NCBI GenBank assembly: GCA_037576195.1
Contig: CM075103.1
Span: forward strand, 31,518,723 to 31,582,722
Source of the DNA: Phytoseiulus persimilis
Lineage: Eukaryota > Arthropoda > Arachnida > Mesostigmata > Phytoseiidae
Reading direction: 5' to 3'
DNA length: 64,000 bases
In this document: positions 24,601-35,500 of the stretch, piece after piece
Numbering within the stretch: the stretch's first letter is position 1
How the letters are laid out: the number at the start of each line of letters is the position of its first letter
The notes under the pieces: generated by a model
Database searches by the model: none
Told to the model about the DNA's origin: nothing
What the model saw: the letters and a program-made list of their open reading frames with translations, nothing else
Program-made: the position numbers and the translations under genes

Positions 24601-27017
24601 GAGCAGAGTCTCATATATATAGCGCCCGTTTGGTATGAACGATTGCAAGATTCAGTTTCCGGTCCCGTAAAATAATCATGTTGGGTAATCCCTCGGTGTG
24701 CTCTTTGATGGTGATACTCAAACATTTCTGACTGAGGAGGTTCAGTATTAACAAGTACCAGCTGAGAAACTGCAGACTTCTCAGGAGTTGGGTTCAGGAG
24801 CATCAACGGAGGCATCTGTTTTCGTGCATCTGTCCTTGACTGATCGCGTTTCTAGATAGGTTGATCAGCATCAATATCCCATCCGAGGCTCCTCTGACGA
24901 ATTGTCTCGAAGCGGTCAGCTGCTAATCGTTAGTGAGACTAGTGGCGTCGGAGTCACAGTTGATCCAAACCAGGCTACAGATCCTGATGTGAGGCAAATT
25001 CAGCAACGCAAAATATTCAGGCACGGTCCGCAGTCAACAATTCTCGACAATTTGTAGGAAAACTGAGGCTGGTCTACCCATATGAATTATCGACCATGGT
25101 AAATCTGTTGGAAGCAGCCCGGATCGTGTTCCTCGGTATCGGAAAACGTTTGCTCTGGGTTCCCAGCTGCCCCGACATCTTGGTCCCTATCTGATTGCAA
25201 TATTCCATCCAGACAGCCCGATTTGGGCAGCTGTCTTTGAATAGGTCGACGAGGGATCGATCGAGAGTCGAGCTGCGATTTCTGAAAGCTCTTTTTTCAG
25301 AGTAGCGGTTAATTTCAAGCGTTAGGAGCGTTCCAAACTTTTCCTTCCATCGAGCCCGTTCGCATCCTCCCTGTTGTGGCCCAATGTTCCATCCATCGGA
25401 AGGGTCGGTTCTGGGAACCAACACGTGAAGGCGTGTTCACACTCATTCGATCTTCTCTATGAACGCCGTTGATCACCGCCTTCAGCTGGTCCCAAAGCGA
25501 ACATGGCGAATGAGCCATTCAACGCGAGAGCGGGGAGACGGCAACGTTGAAGGGGTTTCGCCGTTACCAGTCTGTTGGATAAACGCCGCTTCAATCACGT
25601 TCTGGAGACCGTTGACGATCGGATTCGAACCCACGTACGATGGAAATCAGGCGGAGGTCGCGACGGTCTTCAAATGAAGAGCACAGCGGCGAGTGAGTCC
25701 AGGGGGCAGGAAGCTCAACTTCAGCCTTTCCTGGAGGAATTACGTAATCAAGTCGTCGAGCGCGTCATACATCTATGGCCCGGCCACTTCCGGAAAGAAC
25801 CGTGAAAACGTACTTCTCGGTACTCTGAGTGAAGCGCTCATTGTTCCCACGTTATCGACCGTCGCCAGGAAACATGGTGTCCTTCCAGGCTCTTTCGCCC
25901 GCCCGCGAAGAGACTCGCGGAACAATGTCTGCCCCATCCTGATCTTCAGGGCGCTTAGTCCGGTAGTTTCTGCATCCAGCTCCACCTCATTCGCGGGGTC
26001 CCTAGGGGCTTCGTCTCCCCATTTTCTCAGCAAGGTAGCCGGAACTCCTGGCTGTGGTCGCTGTCCGATCCAAGGCTTGACTCACATCATGCGACGTGTT
26101 CTTTTTTGGAATTTCTCCGTCGTCACTCCAGTTTCAAGTTCCCTTTTATGCATCATAGGGAGTTCCGTCTCTCCGCTGGAGATCATTTTTGATAGATACA
26201 AAATTCCAGCCTCCCTAAAAACGTGCACAATCGAACTTGCAATATTTCCAGCGCATCTATCAAGATGTATCCATTCGGCTTCACGGATGATTTTGCCCAG
26301 CCATCTCTGAGCGAGCGTCGGTCGAGTCCATTCATGGTATCGTGGAGCACCGGTTTGATCGGATAGCTTCTCGGAGCGAAATCTCAGGAAGACTGCTGGT
26401 CGATTTCGTCGCAACTTCCTCGGTTTATAGAGAACTGGAAGGACTTCTCGATGCAGCTCACCTGATCTCTGCCGCTCATAGGAGCATGTGGACCGTCTGA
26501 ATGAAAGCAAGTGATCCCGTTTTCAACCACTTATAGAGCTTGCATCCGAACGCCGATCACATCCCTTGGAGGACTTCCCGAGAACCAGTCGCTCTACTCT
26601 GTATGCCCGAATCCGACGCAGATGTCGCGATTCCAATAAGTAAACCTCTACTCATGGTCGCTCGAGAAGTTTTGTCCGGTTTGTCCACAAGAGAAAAGAG
26701 GGAAAGAATAAAAATTTCGGCTGTGGCTGCATCTTAGAGTTTCGGGAGAGATCTTTGAAAGGAAGCACTGATCTTATCGGACCGATGTTGCGTTCTCTCC
26801 TCCTCGTATGAAAGTCTGGTTCCGTCGGTTTCTTGGACCCATGCATTCGGCTATAATCCTTTGGAGGAGAACAAGCAGTTTCTGCTCTGAATACTCGGGC
26901 CATTTTGGGGGTGAAAAGCAGCAGCTCTCACCCCAATCGGTTTCAGCGCCAACTACCGCTAGCAAGAAGGAGAAACTCAATCTCTGAATTCCGTGACGGT
27001 CCACATTGATCACGTAC
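21692..27017. other. No supportable gene; Argonaute 3' flank and unexplained sequence
   Basis: After the Argonaute stop I see no clean AATAAA. A short plus-strand piece at 22,519-22,560 starts with ATG and ends at a consensus donor (gtaagtgt at 22,561), but no partner exon was found. The minus-strand open frame at 23,990-24,562 (190 codons) and the plus frame at 25,693-26,310 are long, but overlap open frames on the opposite strand and match nothing I know. Confidence 0.4.
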
Positions 27018-27142
27018 ATCTTCATGACTATGGGCGATCGCGAGAAGGTATTTCACCGCTTCTCCATCCTCATATCTAGCAGAGAGAGGCTCCAATGCAG
27101 TAGTCAATATTGTTATCAAGACCAGAAAAATGATGGCCAACG
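27018..27142 (-). CDS. Candidate exon encoding a signal-peptide-like segment
   Basis: On the minus strand the acceptor-like ccacgttcag precedes a 125 nt open block that ends at a good donor (gtacgtg, from 27,017). The translated block begins with a strongly hydrophobic stretch (AIIFLVLITILTTALEPLSA), which looks like a signal peptide with a cleavage site, followed by a charged segment (RYEDGEAVKY). There is no ATG in the block, so a start exon upstream would be required. The entry phase is 2 and the exit phase is 0. I could not place the flanking exons. If real, it marks a secreted or type-I membrane protein; otherwise it is a chance hydrophobic frame. Confidence 0.28.
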
Positions 27143-27361
27143 CTGAACGTGGCGATCTGCGGCTGATTACCGCTTCAGGACAAAACTCGAAGAATTGGGT
27201 TTCGTCACATCAAGTCATTCAAATCATCTCATTGAGAACACGTACCACCGTATCTGAATTACGCCCAATAGAGAGACCTTCAATCTAATCCTCGTAAATC
27301 CTGAATTTCAGTGATTGAGGCTCAAACTAGTTGGGGGTCTACACGAGCTTAGAAAATTGCA

Positions 27362-27398
27362 CAGGGGTCATTACGGTGAAAAAGTTTGGGAACCTCTG
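27362..27398. mobile_element. hAT-like transposon terminus (fragment)
   Basis: Read on the minus strand, this starts CAGAGGTTCCCAAACTTTTT and ends GACCCCTG. CAGNGGTTCCCAAACT is a common start for terminal inverted repeats of hAT (Charlie-type) elements. Only one end is visible, and the rest of that element would lie to the left, where I see no transposase. It sits 23 bp from the complete hAT insertion starting at 27,421, so the two insertions may be nested or clustered. The family call is from memory of TIR consensus, not a search. Confidence 0.5.
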
Positions 27399-27412
27399 CT
27401 CTGAAAACTTCG

Positions 27413-27420
27413 GTGATGAG
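27413..27420. repeat. Left target-site duplication GTGATGAG
   Basis: This 8 bp word immediately precedes the left inverted repeat of the hAT element and is repeated exactly after its right end. Eight bases is the target-duplication length of the hAT superfamily. Confidence 0.85.
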
Positions 27421-27621
27421 TAGAGATAGGGGTTCGAGGCACTCAAAAACTCGAGAGAAGGCACTCAGAAAGGCATTAAAACTCCCGGAAAAAGGCACTG
27501 AAAATCCACAAAATAGGCATTCACGCTTGCTGAAACAAGCGGCGAAAATGTCTGGAGGGGCGCTAACACTTTGGAGAAAGGGAGCCATATTAAGATGATG
27601 GAGGTGAGAGTTGGAACCTTG

Positions 27622-27813
27622 CTAATCCTGCAGCTCCTTATTGCACATTGGAGCAATATGAAGCTTGGCATTGTCCGGAGTCGACCGATATCTGCGGTCT
27701 GAGAGCAGAGACTCGAAGGGAGAAAACGACCGCTCTACATTCACTTTGACCAAAGGGGCAAACTTAAACGACGCGAGATCGGTTTGCGAAGAAATCGAGA
27801 GGTCAGCGCTCAT
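27622..27813 (-). pseudogene. hAT transposase C-terminal dimerisation fragment
   Basis: The minus-strand frame carries the conserved C-terminal hAT signature: FAPLVKVNVERSFSPFESLL followed by SDRR. In this family the usual form is similar to FAP(L/I)TSVDVERSFS...LL(S/T)DRR. About 45 residues match in character before a stop at 27,622. The DDE catalytic core and the BED zinc finger are absent. It lies within the 898 bp element and explains the element's identity; it is not a host gene. Confidence 0.75.
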
Positions 27814-28276
27814 ATCGTTCCCTTGACTCAGTGTGTTTGGGCATCGCGAAAAGTTGAATTCCTGTGAAACGACTGTTAAGAGAGAGTTGAAGAGCGAGCT
27901 GGATCCCAGCCGGCACGGCGTACTAAAAACAAGTGCAATGGGCAGGGCCGTATCTAGGAAATCACCGCGCCTAGGCTGGAGAAAATTTGCCGCCCCATGT
28001 CTGAAGAAAATTGCCGCCGTGAGTTCATCGAGCGCGCGTCGAACGTGCGCTTACGAGATCGAGGACGCGGACATAAGCGATCCTCGGAGAGAATGAAGCA
28101 TGCGCTATTTCCAACAATGGCAAAATGAGCGTGATCCAGATATTGTTGTATTTCCCCAAAGATCTGAATTTCGGATTACCAGGCTTGTTCCATGTATTTC
28201 GGAGTCCATAAAATTGACAAATAGGCAGAATTCCAGACGAAACGTTGGAAAAGGCAAAACAAAGTAATATAGGCAG

Positions 28277-28306
28277 TTTCAGGCATTTATGGCATTATGC
28301 CTGAAA
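28277..28306. repeat. 10 bp-arm hairpin just inside the right hAT end
   Basis: TTTCAGGCAT (28,277-28,286) and ATGCCTGAAA (28,297-28,306) are perfect complements around a 10 nt loop. The right arm overlaps the terminal inverted repeat. Subterminal hairpins of this kind are common in small hAT derivatives and may help transposase binding. Confidence 0.8.
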
Positions 28307-28318
28307 CCCCTATCTCTA

Positions 28319-28326
28319 GTGATGAG
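28319..28326. repeat. Right target-site duplication GTGATGAG
   Basis: This is an exact copy of 27,413-27,420 directly after the right inverted repeat. Confidence 0.85.
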
Positions 28327-31300
28327 ATTGCGTCATGAACAAGGTGTTCCGCGGAGAGAAGAAGAACTTCTCCCACACTCTCCAACCTGTTCGACACATC
28401 AGACTTCGCGCTGCCGACTAACTCTCTCGCCTCTGGATTCTCCTCCGTCGTAGCGCTGTGTGGAGAAGTTCTGCTTGGACATGTATCGATGTTTATTCGG
28501 CACCGAAAATATGGAGTCACACATCACACATGATTCACGAGCGTGGATCGGCGACATTTTCGTCACCTCCATGCCGCATGTATCAGGCTGCTCGGAGGAA
28601 AGATATTCGCTGCGATTCGTCGAGCAACCGGGGGTCCAAGGAGGTGCCGAACGGGGCCGGAAATCGGACCGGGGCAAAATTATCTACAAAGTACCATGAA
28701 AACGATGATGGGCGTCGTTTGGCCTCATTCGTCACCCCTCGGCACGCAGTTTGACGAGTTGCGGTCTTATGAGCTCAGAACTCTCGTCATTGATTTTCAA
28801 GGGATGCTCGATTTTTCGTAAACGGGCACACCTTATACCGGGAAACCGAATCACCTGTCCCTCCTTCTTCCATTCCTCGGAATGCCGCTCGTCAGGTTAC
28901 CATCATGGCGAAACGGGACACGGAAAAAGCTCACGAGACTCCGACGGATCGTGAGGTCGTGGATTAATTTCACTTGAGTTCCGGCGAAGAGACGGCGCAC
29001 ATTCTTGTCTCTCACTATGGTCGAGAAATGATCCAAGGTGAGATGCTATTCATTACCCGGCGCGAACAGCAACCTGTTCCTGTCAGCTAAGGCGATCCAG
29101 GGCCCACCGTCATGTTCCCAGCCATCTGCCCCCGTGAAAGCCGCCGAACTCGAAAAAAGTAATCAGCGATGATGATCCAGAAAGGGTGAAGTCGGAGAAG
29201 GATCGGTGTTGGGCCTGACAAATCCCTGAACCAAATGTTCTGGGGTTGATTTCCCCGCTCTGGGCAAGATATTTGCTCCTTTTTCGATCGCCCCGTTATC
29301 TCCGATACCGAACTGAAATCGGGATTCTACGTGGGAACGGCCCGAGGTGAAGCTTCGCGGTCGACTGCACCCAGAAGCTGGACAAAAAAGCTACTTTACA
29401 GCAAGTCGGACTCCTTTAGCGGGAATCATCTCGTTGGATTACACTACAAAAGCTCTCCCGCGCCCGGTCATGAACGATACCTTCCGTGGGCATGGACTGA
29501 GAATCGAGGTGAACGTACCGGGATGATTAATGGAGACACCATTCGTTGTAATTGAGCGATCGCTTCCCGGTGAAAGCCTGTGCATCGTGCTTATGCATTT
29601 CCAGCCCAATCGAAATCCGTTGTCGCCACAACCCACCGCATTCAATTCTAGAGAAACACTGGCCTACAGTGTCAGGGTTGGGGATCGAAGCCACCTTCGG
29701 AGCTCTGATTTCCTGACTTGCATGCGTCCGCAAAAAGTTCTGTTGCGAAGAGTTCGACGGACTCAGCCAAAGGGTCGAGTTCGGAAAATTCATGAACGGA
29801 ACTTGGGGCCGAAGCAGAGACCACAGTTCATTTCCCACTCCTCTTTGCGCAGAGATGTTTGTCTTGGGACAGCATAGCTGACGAAGTCGAACGACATCTC
29901 GCTGAATTCGGGATCGATGCCGCTGCCTCCATCCTGTCTTTTCACGCCGTTCTTCAATTGTCTGGACCCGGGGCTCTCGCGTCGGTATTCCAGTCGCCGC
30001 TGTCAGCGCTTCCGATGCATCTGAGGCGCTTCAGCATTTTGATTTTTTCGCGAGAGCGGTCCGAGCTACCGCTCTGAGGCAACAGGAGTCCCTTGCAACC
30101 TTGAAGATGCTCGGTCGAATTCTTCCAAATTCCAACAACTCCGTTCACGCTGGTCTTTCAGCGATGGCTCGAAAGACTGCAAAGATCTCCCTCCTCCACA
30201 AGATGGGAGTTTTGGTGTTTTTGACGATTTCTGGCTAATGAATAGGTGGAGCGATCGTTTCAGATTGCGAAACACGATTGGTCTCCAAGCCATTGGACCA
30301 TGACGCCGTAGACGATGGACTCGTCACGTCAAACGATCCATGTAAAGATGTCTCGAATCCAATAGCGGTGGGAGTAGGGCGTAGCACGGACTCTATATGG
30401 GGCAGAAAATCGAATATTCGGTCCCAAACCTCACTCCAGCTAGTAAGAGTCTTTTTGCACACCATTGGATTGTTGGGTGTTCACAGAGGGTAGCGCCTGA
30501 AAATTATATAGGAGGGTAAACTGGTCGCATTGAGAACTTGTTGTCAGATTCGGCAAGGCTCTTGTCTCACAGCATGGCAGTAGCGGTTTGGGCGGGGAAA
30601 CCATGAGGCTGTGCACAAAACATATCGGGACTCGATTTTCCGTCTGAAAGAACTCTGCTTTCTCTCACTACCGGCTAACTAAGTAAGCTGTGACTCTGTC
30701 TCTTCAACGACTTTTCGGCGAATGGGAAACTGCTGTATCAATAAGCAGCAGCAGCAGCAGCAACAACAACAACCAATATAAGCAGTGTATCGTAGAGTCT
30801 GAGTGAACAACTACGAAATCTTCTCAGCTCTCGATCCGCTGAGCTGTGCGAAAAATTACTCTATCATGACGCCGTCAATTAGTATGCTCCGAAAATCCCA
30901 GCATCGAGCACCAGAACCGATGCTTGGAGGCAACATTCTCAACTGGAAAGCGAGGGATTCGGCGCGAATTCTTCAGATTCTCCAGGGTAACCTCTCGCAC
31001 ACAAGAATCCTGAACGAGAATCGTGGGCCCTCATTCGAGCTCGGAAGATAGGAATCGTTATTCTCCGTGTCAAATTCCTCAAAAAGTAGGATTGTAACGT
31101 CGATGAGTCAACTGAATGAAGGTCGATAACACATCAATCCAAGAGGAAAGAAGATCCCTCATCTCTATATCTGAAGCTACAAACTAACAAGGCTGGCATA
31201 TCAGATACGCTTCCCTATTCCGGAAGATGTCATCAACGAGAGTTATCTCTGGAGGATGCGTACTCGTCTAGCCGAATCAGTGAATGAGGTTCTAAACAAC

Positions 31301-32518
31301 CCTAAATATGCACGGCCCTGTTGCTCCGAGGAGAGCAGTAGGTCGTGGACCTTAGGCAACCGTGAGGAGGAGCGATCGATGCAGAGTTTTTTTTTTGTCA
31401 TAGTGTCAGTGATGCCAACCGTGGGAATGACAGCAAATCTGTTCTCGATGGAAATCCTCAGTTCAGAGAATTCAACTCCGACATCCAGTACGATACAGGT
31501 GGAAAACTCTCAAAGGTGTGACTCTATTGTTGGCACTCGACGCTGGCCTCGGTGGAAAAATTTTCGGCGCCCTTGAAACATCCGAGCCCCGTAAACCAAA
31601 GTTTCGTTTCTATCTGGAATCCCGTTCGTGGGTAGTGACCCCTGATTGGGGAAGAATCTTGAAAATGGTATAGCTCTGTCGTCCGACCGATTGAGGCCTT
31701 GGGTCGGTGGAGATATCCTTCGAATATCCGCTCAGAGCTTCTCAGAAAATGTATCAACTATATTCCACGGATGTTCTACACAGGCGAGGAGATCTCAAGG
31801 GAATCGTTGTGCACAGAAAGATACTCACTCGGAGGTGATCAGGCAGACTTCATGATTTCGTGGAGCGATTCTTGTTAAATTTTCTCTCAGGCAATCTGTG
31901 AAAAGGACTTCAATATGTTGCGGCTTCTCGCGCCCAGGTTTTGATGGAGTTTGAAACAGCGCATCCTATTCAGAGACGTGAAGCTCTGCGTGGGCATCGC
32001 CCGTTCTCTCCCTCTACTTCTCTCTCTCGCTGCCCCGACTGCGTGAAGGAGGAGCGGGCGGCGATATTGCTTCGAACGTTCTCGACGATAACGGGAGGGG
32101 AGTTCTTGCAGCAGTTGGAGTAAATTCCTCGACGAATGGCCGCGGAATGAATAAGCAAGCGAGTTCATCACAACGAGCAGGTGTAACAACGGGAGCACGG
32201 GGATAACGAGCCGAGTATCGTTCATTTTGATAACATTTATTCATCAACAAATGAGGACAAGCCATCGACCTAACATATGACTCGTCGGGGACTTGAATTC
32301 TCCGCATCGGCTCGACAAATGTCGGAGCACCAAACACTATATACAGTATCAGATCCGCGGGCTCCTCCGACTTTGATCTTTCGGCTCGATTGCTCGAATT
32401 TGACAAAGTCCTAACAGACGTATTGTGCGGCCAGGAGCAACTCGCGGCGCATTTTCAACACTCAAGGGGTTTCGCGGCAGGAGACCGCTATCAATAAATA
32501 CGAGAGTTAATTCGCACG
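28327..32518. other. No supportable gene
   Basis: Short frames only. Contains a CAG/CAA microsatellite (30,746-30,772) and a T9 run near 31,388. No chain of exons with agreeing phases was found on either strand. Sequence on the left may be flank of the hAT target. Confidence 0.45.
30746..30772 (+). repeat. (CAG)5(CAA)4 microsatellite within a tiny MGNCC ORF
   Basis: Five CAG then four CAA triplets. In the plus frame the tract encodes nine glutamines and is part of a 19-residue ORF (30,722-30,781) that starts MGNCCINK. MGNCC is a typical N-myristoylation plus palmitoylation start. The ORF closes at TAA right after the repeat, and no donor precedes the stop, so a longer protein is not evident. 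Confidence 0.85.
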
Positions 32519-35500
32519 CTATAACGCGATGTCTCTGACGCTGTGATTGCTGCCGCCCTGCTCCATTCGCGGGAGATAACTCATGCCGCCGGGCCGGTTG
32601 AGGTAGTCAAACGGTCGCGCAGATTGGACCCGACCGAGGGTTATGCCGTGAAGATTCACAGGCTTGCGATCATCGTTGAACGAGTCCCCTCTCGAAACTC
32701 TGGCTGCAGTTTTGCTGGCAGCTTCAGCCCTCTGGCGTTTGAGGCGGAGCTGCGCTCTGTCCAAGCTTCTCGTGTAGTCGTACGACATCATTGCGTCGTC
32801 TGACGACGTCGTGCTCTCAGGTATGTGGTAAATGGGTTTCCAGCGTTGATAGGGGTTCGACGAATGAAGCTGAAAGAGAGAGTCGCAATGTTTGTGGTTC
32901 AGTCGAATCGCGGAGCGCTCGAACATTTATCGTGATTCACTGGTAAACTTCGCCATCTCAAGGAATCATGATTCAAGCGATGGAACACCGGAAACGCACC
33001 TCAGAGAATGTCCTGCCAAGAGGTCTCCGGGCCTGTCTGAACACTTTGACGTCGAATTCGGATCTGGGCAGTGATTGGAACTGGACGTCCGGATTGCAGA
33101 AAAAGTCAGGATCCGCGCGACTCTTGCTCTGCAGTTGAATCGGTGGGTGGAACGGAGATATCGACTGGGACGACACTGACGAATGACTTCGGCGAACAGA
33201 CGAGGCGTGCCTGCGGAAACCGAAACCGATAGAGATTCGGCGATCTGGAGCCACTCCGATTTTGACGGTGAGAAGCGGAGAAGATTGCGGACAACAGGAG
33301 CGCCCAAGCTTGTTGACTTACCTCGAAACTGATGGATTCCCAACAAAAGTGTGATCCGCTTCAGAATACATGGTTCTCAGCGGTGTGATCCTCGGGGTCG
33401 AGGATGCACCCAAGAACGAGGACGGCGTCGGTGTGACAATCCCACCGTTGAGATGCTCTTTCGTCACCGGGGATATTGATGGCATCTGCAACGGCCACGA
33501 AACGTTCGAAAAGTCCCGAGTATCGTCGATTATTCGAAAGAGCGAACGAGGAGCTTCTGGAATGCTTTCGAAGAAACCACAATCGGCCCCATCCGAGAAG
33601 CCGCACTTCCCTCCCTTTGCTGCCCCCGAAAGAGCAAACTTGGCAGATTCCTTGCGGCAGACAAATCGACTTACTATGTTCAGGTCTTCGAGACGTTTCA
33701 TCACCGACTTCTCCTGCCGCCATTGCGTGTATAAGGACTGTATGCACACAATGCAGATAGCGTTGATAACCAGACGGCAGCAGTAGAAAGAGAGTTCCGC
33801 AACGCCCCTGGAGTTCAAATTCTAAAAGAGGAAGACATTCTTAGTATAGTGGCTTTCGTGAGGAAGTCGTATAGCTGCCGATACGGCTCTTATCGCGTGC
33901 CCAGAAGGTCTGGGACACAGTTGGGAGCACTTCGAACAGATCCATGCGCCAAGACCTCCCTCTCACTCTTCCCATGGAGGGCGCTCGCCTAGACGCGATG
34001 AATCGCAGTCAGAGATATTTCTGGGCACGATCACCGTAGCGACACAATTCGTGACGACAGGCCACCACACTTGGCACCGGATTTCCATTCGCAGGCGATG
34101 GGAAATCGGAGAAAATCAATCGATTGTACAATAATTCGAATCGGTATCAAGAAACGAAGGAGAGACGAAATAGCCTAAATCGAATTTGGAGCCGAAGAGC
34201 AAGGGGACAAAGACAAGCCGAGCTATCTGCGCCACGACGCGCGGCAGCAACGATGCCGCATTCTATTGTATTCAAAACTGACGGACCCCAAGCGGTTGAT
34301 TGCGAAAACTCACATCTCGCCTGCTTGCCTTCACAACTACAACAACACTCAAAAAAACCAAGACCGAAAGACGGGTGCCGTCTCGCAGGAAATCTAGACG
34401 AATGTACGAACGGTCCACACGTCGGTCCTCGTGCTAGGACCGTCGCAACTAGCGAGATACCATGACTCCCCATGCTATCGCTACTGTATTATCATTCCGA
34501 AGATCGGTGGCGTAAGAGAAGAAAGCGACAGATGGGGAACCGCGATAACAATTAGTTCGTCGGATTGTCATTGTCCGCCCCTGAGTGACTGTATCGAGTA
34601 TTGTTTCTTCTCCGGAGCGATTTCTCCCCGTTTTCCGGCGGAACGGAACTCGACGCCCCCCTTCCAAAGCGTGACTGGCAGCTATGCTTAGTTATCAGAC
34701 GATAGCAACTATTTGATTGATCGTAGAAAAATCGAGAAGATCTGCGTCGCATCGTCCAGTCGGCTGTCGAAAATCCGTTCGGCTGAATCGTTGATCTTGA
34801 GGGACACTGACAATCCGAACTGCGGAACTATCGGCGGAGAGCGATTTGGGTTCGTAACAATTGTTGACTTCAATCCAGGGAGACTCAACGCAGCGAGGCG
34901 ACTTTCTGAACGAGTAGTACTCACCCAGTACTTCAAACTCATGAAGAGGCTGAGCCCGCATTCAGGGAAGAAGAAAACAACTAAAACGAAGAGCCATGCC
35001 AGCAGGTACGTGGATTTCCGCTGTGAAACGAAAGAAGAAGCCTGATCAGAATAAATAATAATGATATATGTGTCGCGGATGAGGGAGAAATCCGAGAATT
35101 GGAATTTCTCTGAGAATGTTCTAGACGGAAAAGAGCATGTTGTTCTTCACAACGTTCTGCTTTCCGCGCAAAACGTTTCTAGTTGATCGACTGAGGTTCA
35201 ATTCGTCCCGTCGATATCGTTCAGAGAGACTCAACCTTCTCGCTCCAGCATCTCCTGAGGAGGTTGGACTTCGGATGAAAATCGACACGGGGCCGTGAAT
35301 CATTCCGACGAGGGCATCACACCAACGGCATTCAGCGTATAACATTCAGCTGAGCTTAGAGCGAGCGCGCTCGAGCTCAGCCTGTCCGAGTATTTCTGCT
35401 TCGAATTTCAGAGTTTCGTGGGTAGAAATAGAGTGAATCATACGAACCAGGAACAACCCGGACAACAGGAACAATGATGCGAGAAACGTGATGAAGTATA

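Larger units (their letters stand above)
27421..28318 (-). mobile_element. hAT-superfamily DNA transposon, 898 bp, decayed or non-autonomous
   Basis: The ends are inverted repeats: TAGAGATAGGGGTT at 27,421-27,434 and its perfect complement at 28,305-28,318. Similarity continues as AGGCA, giving 19 of 21 matches. The element is flanked on both sides by GTGATGAG, an 8 bp target-site duplication. TAGAG-type ends and 8 bp duplications are hallmarks of hAT elements. Inside, the minus strand still encodes the transposase C-terminal dimerisation region (27,622-27,813), but the rest of a transposase (normally about 600 aa) is missing, so it cannot move on its own. The intact duplication and repeats indicate a fairly recent insertion. 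Internal blocks such as CAGGGCCGTATCTAGG at about 27,951 resemble other transposon ends, so it may itself be composite. Confidence 0.85.

Noticed and set aside
25618..25632. B-box-like GGATTCGAACCCACG
   Set aside because: No A box or cloverleaf in the preceding 70 bases.
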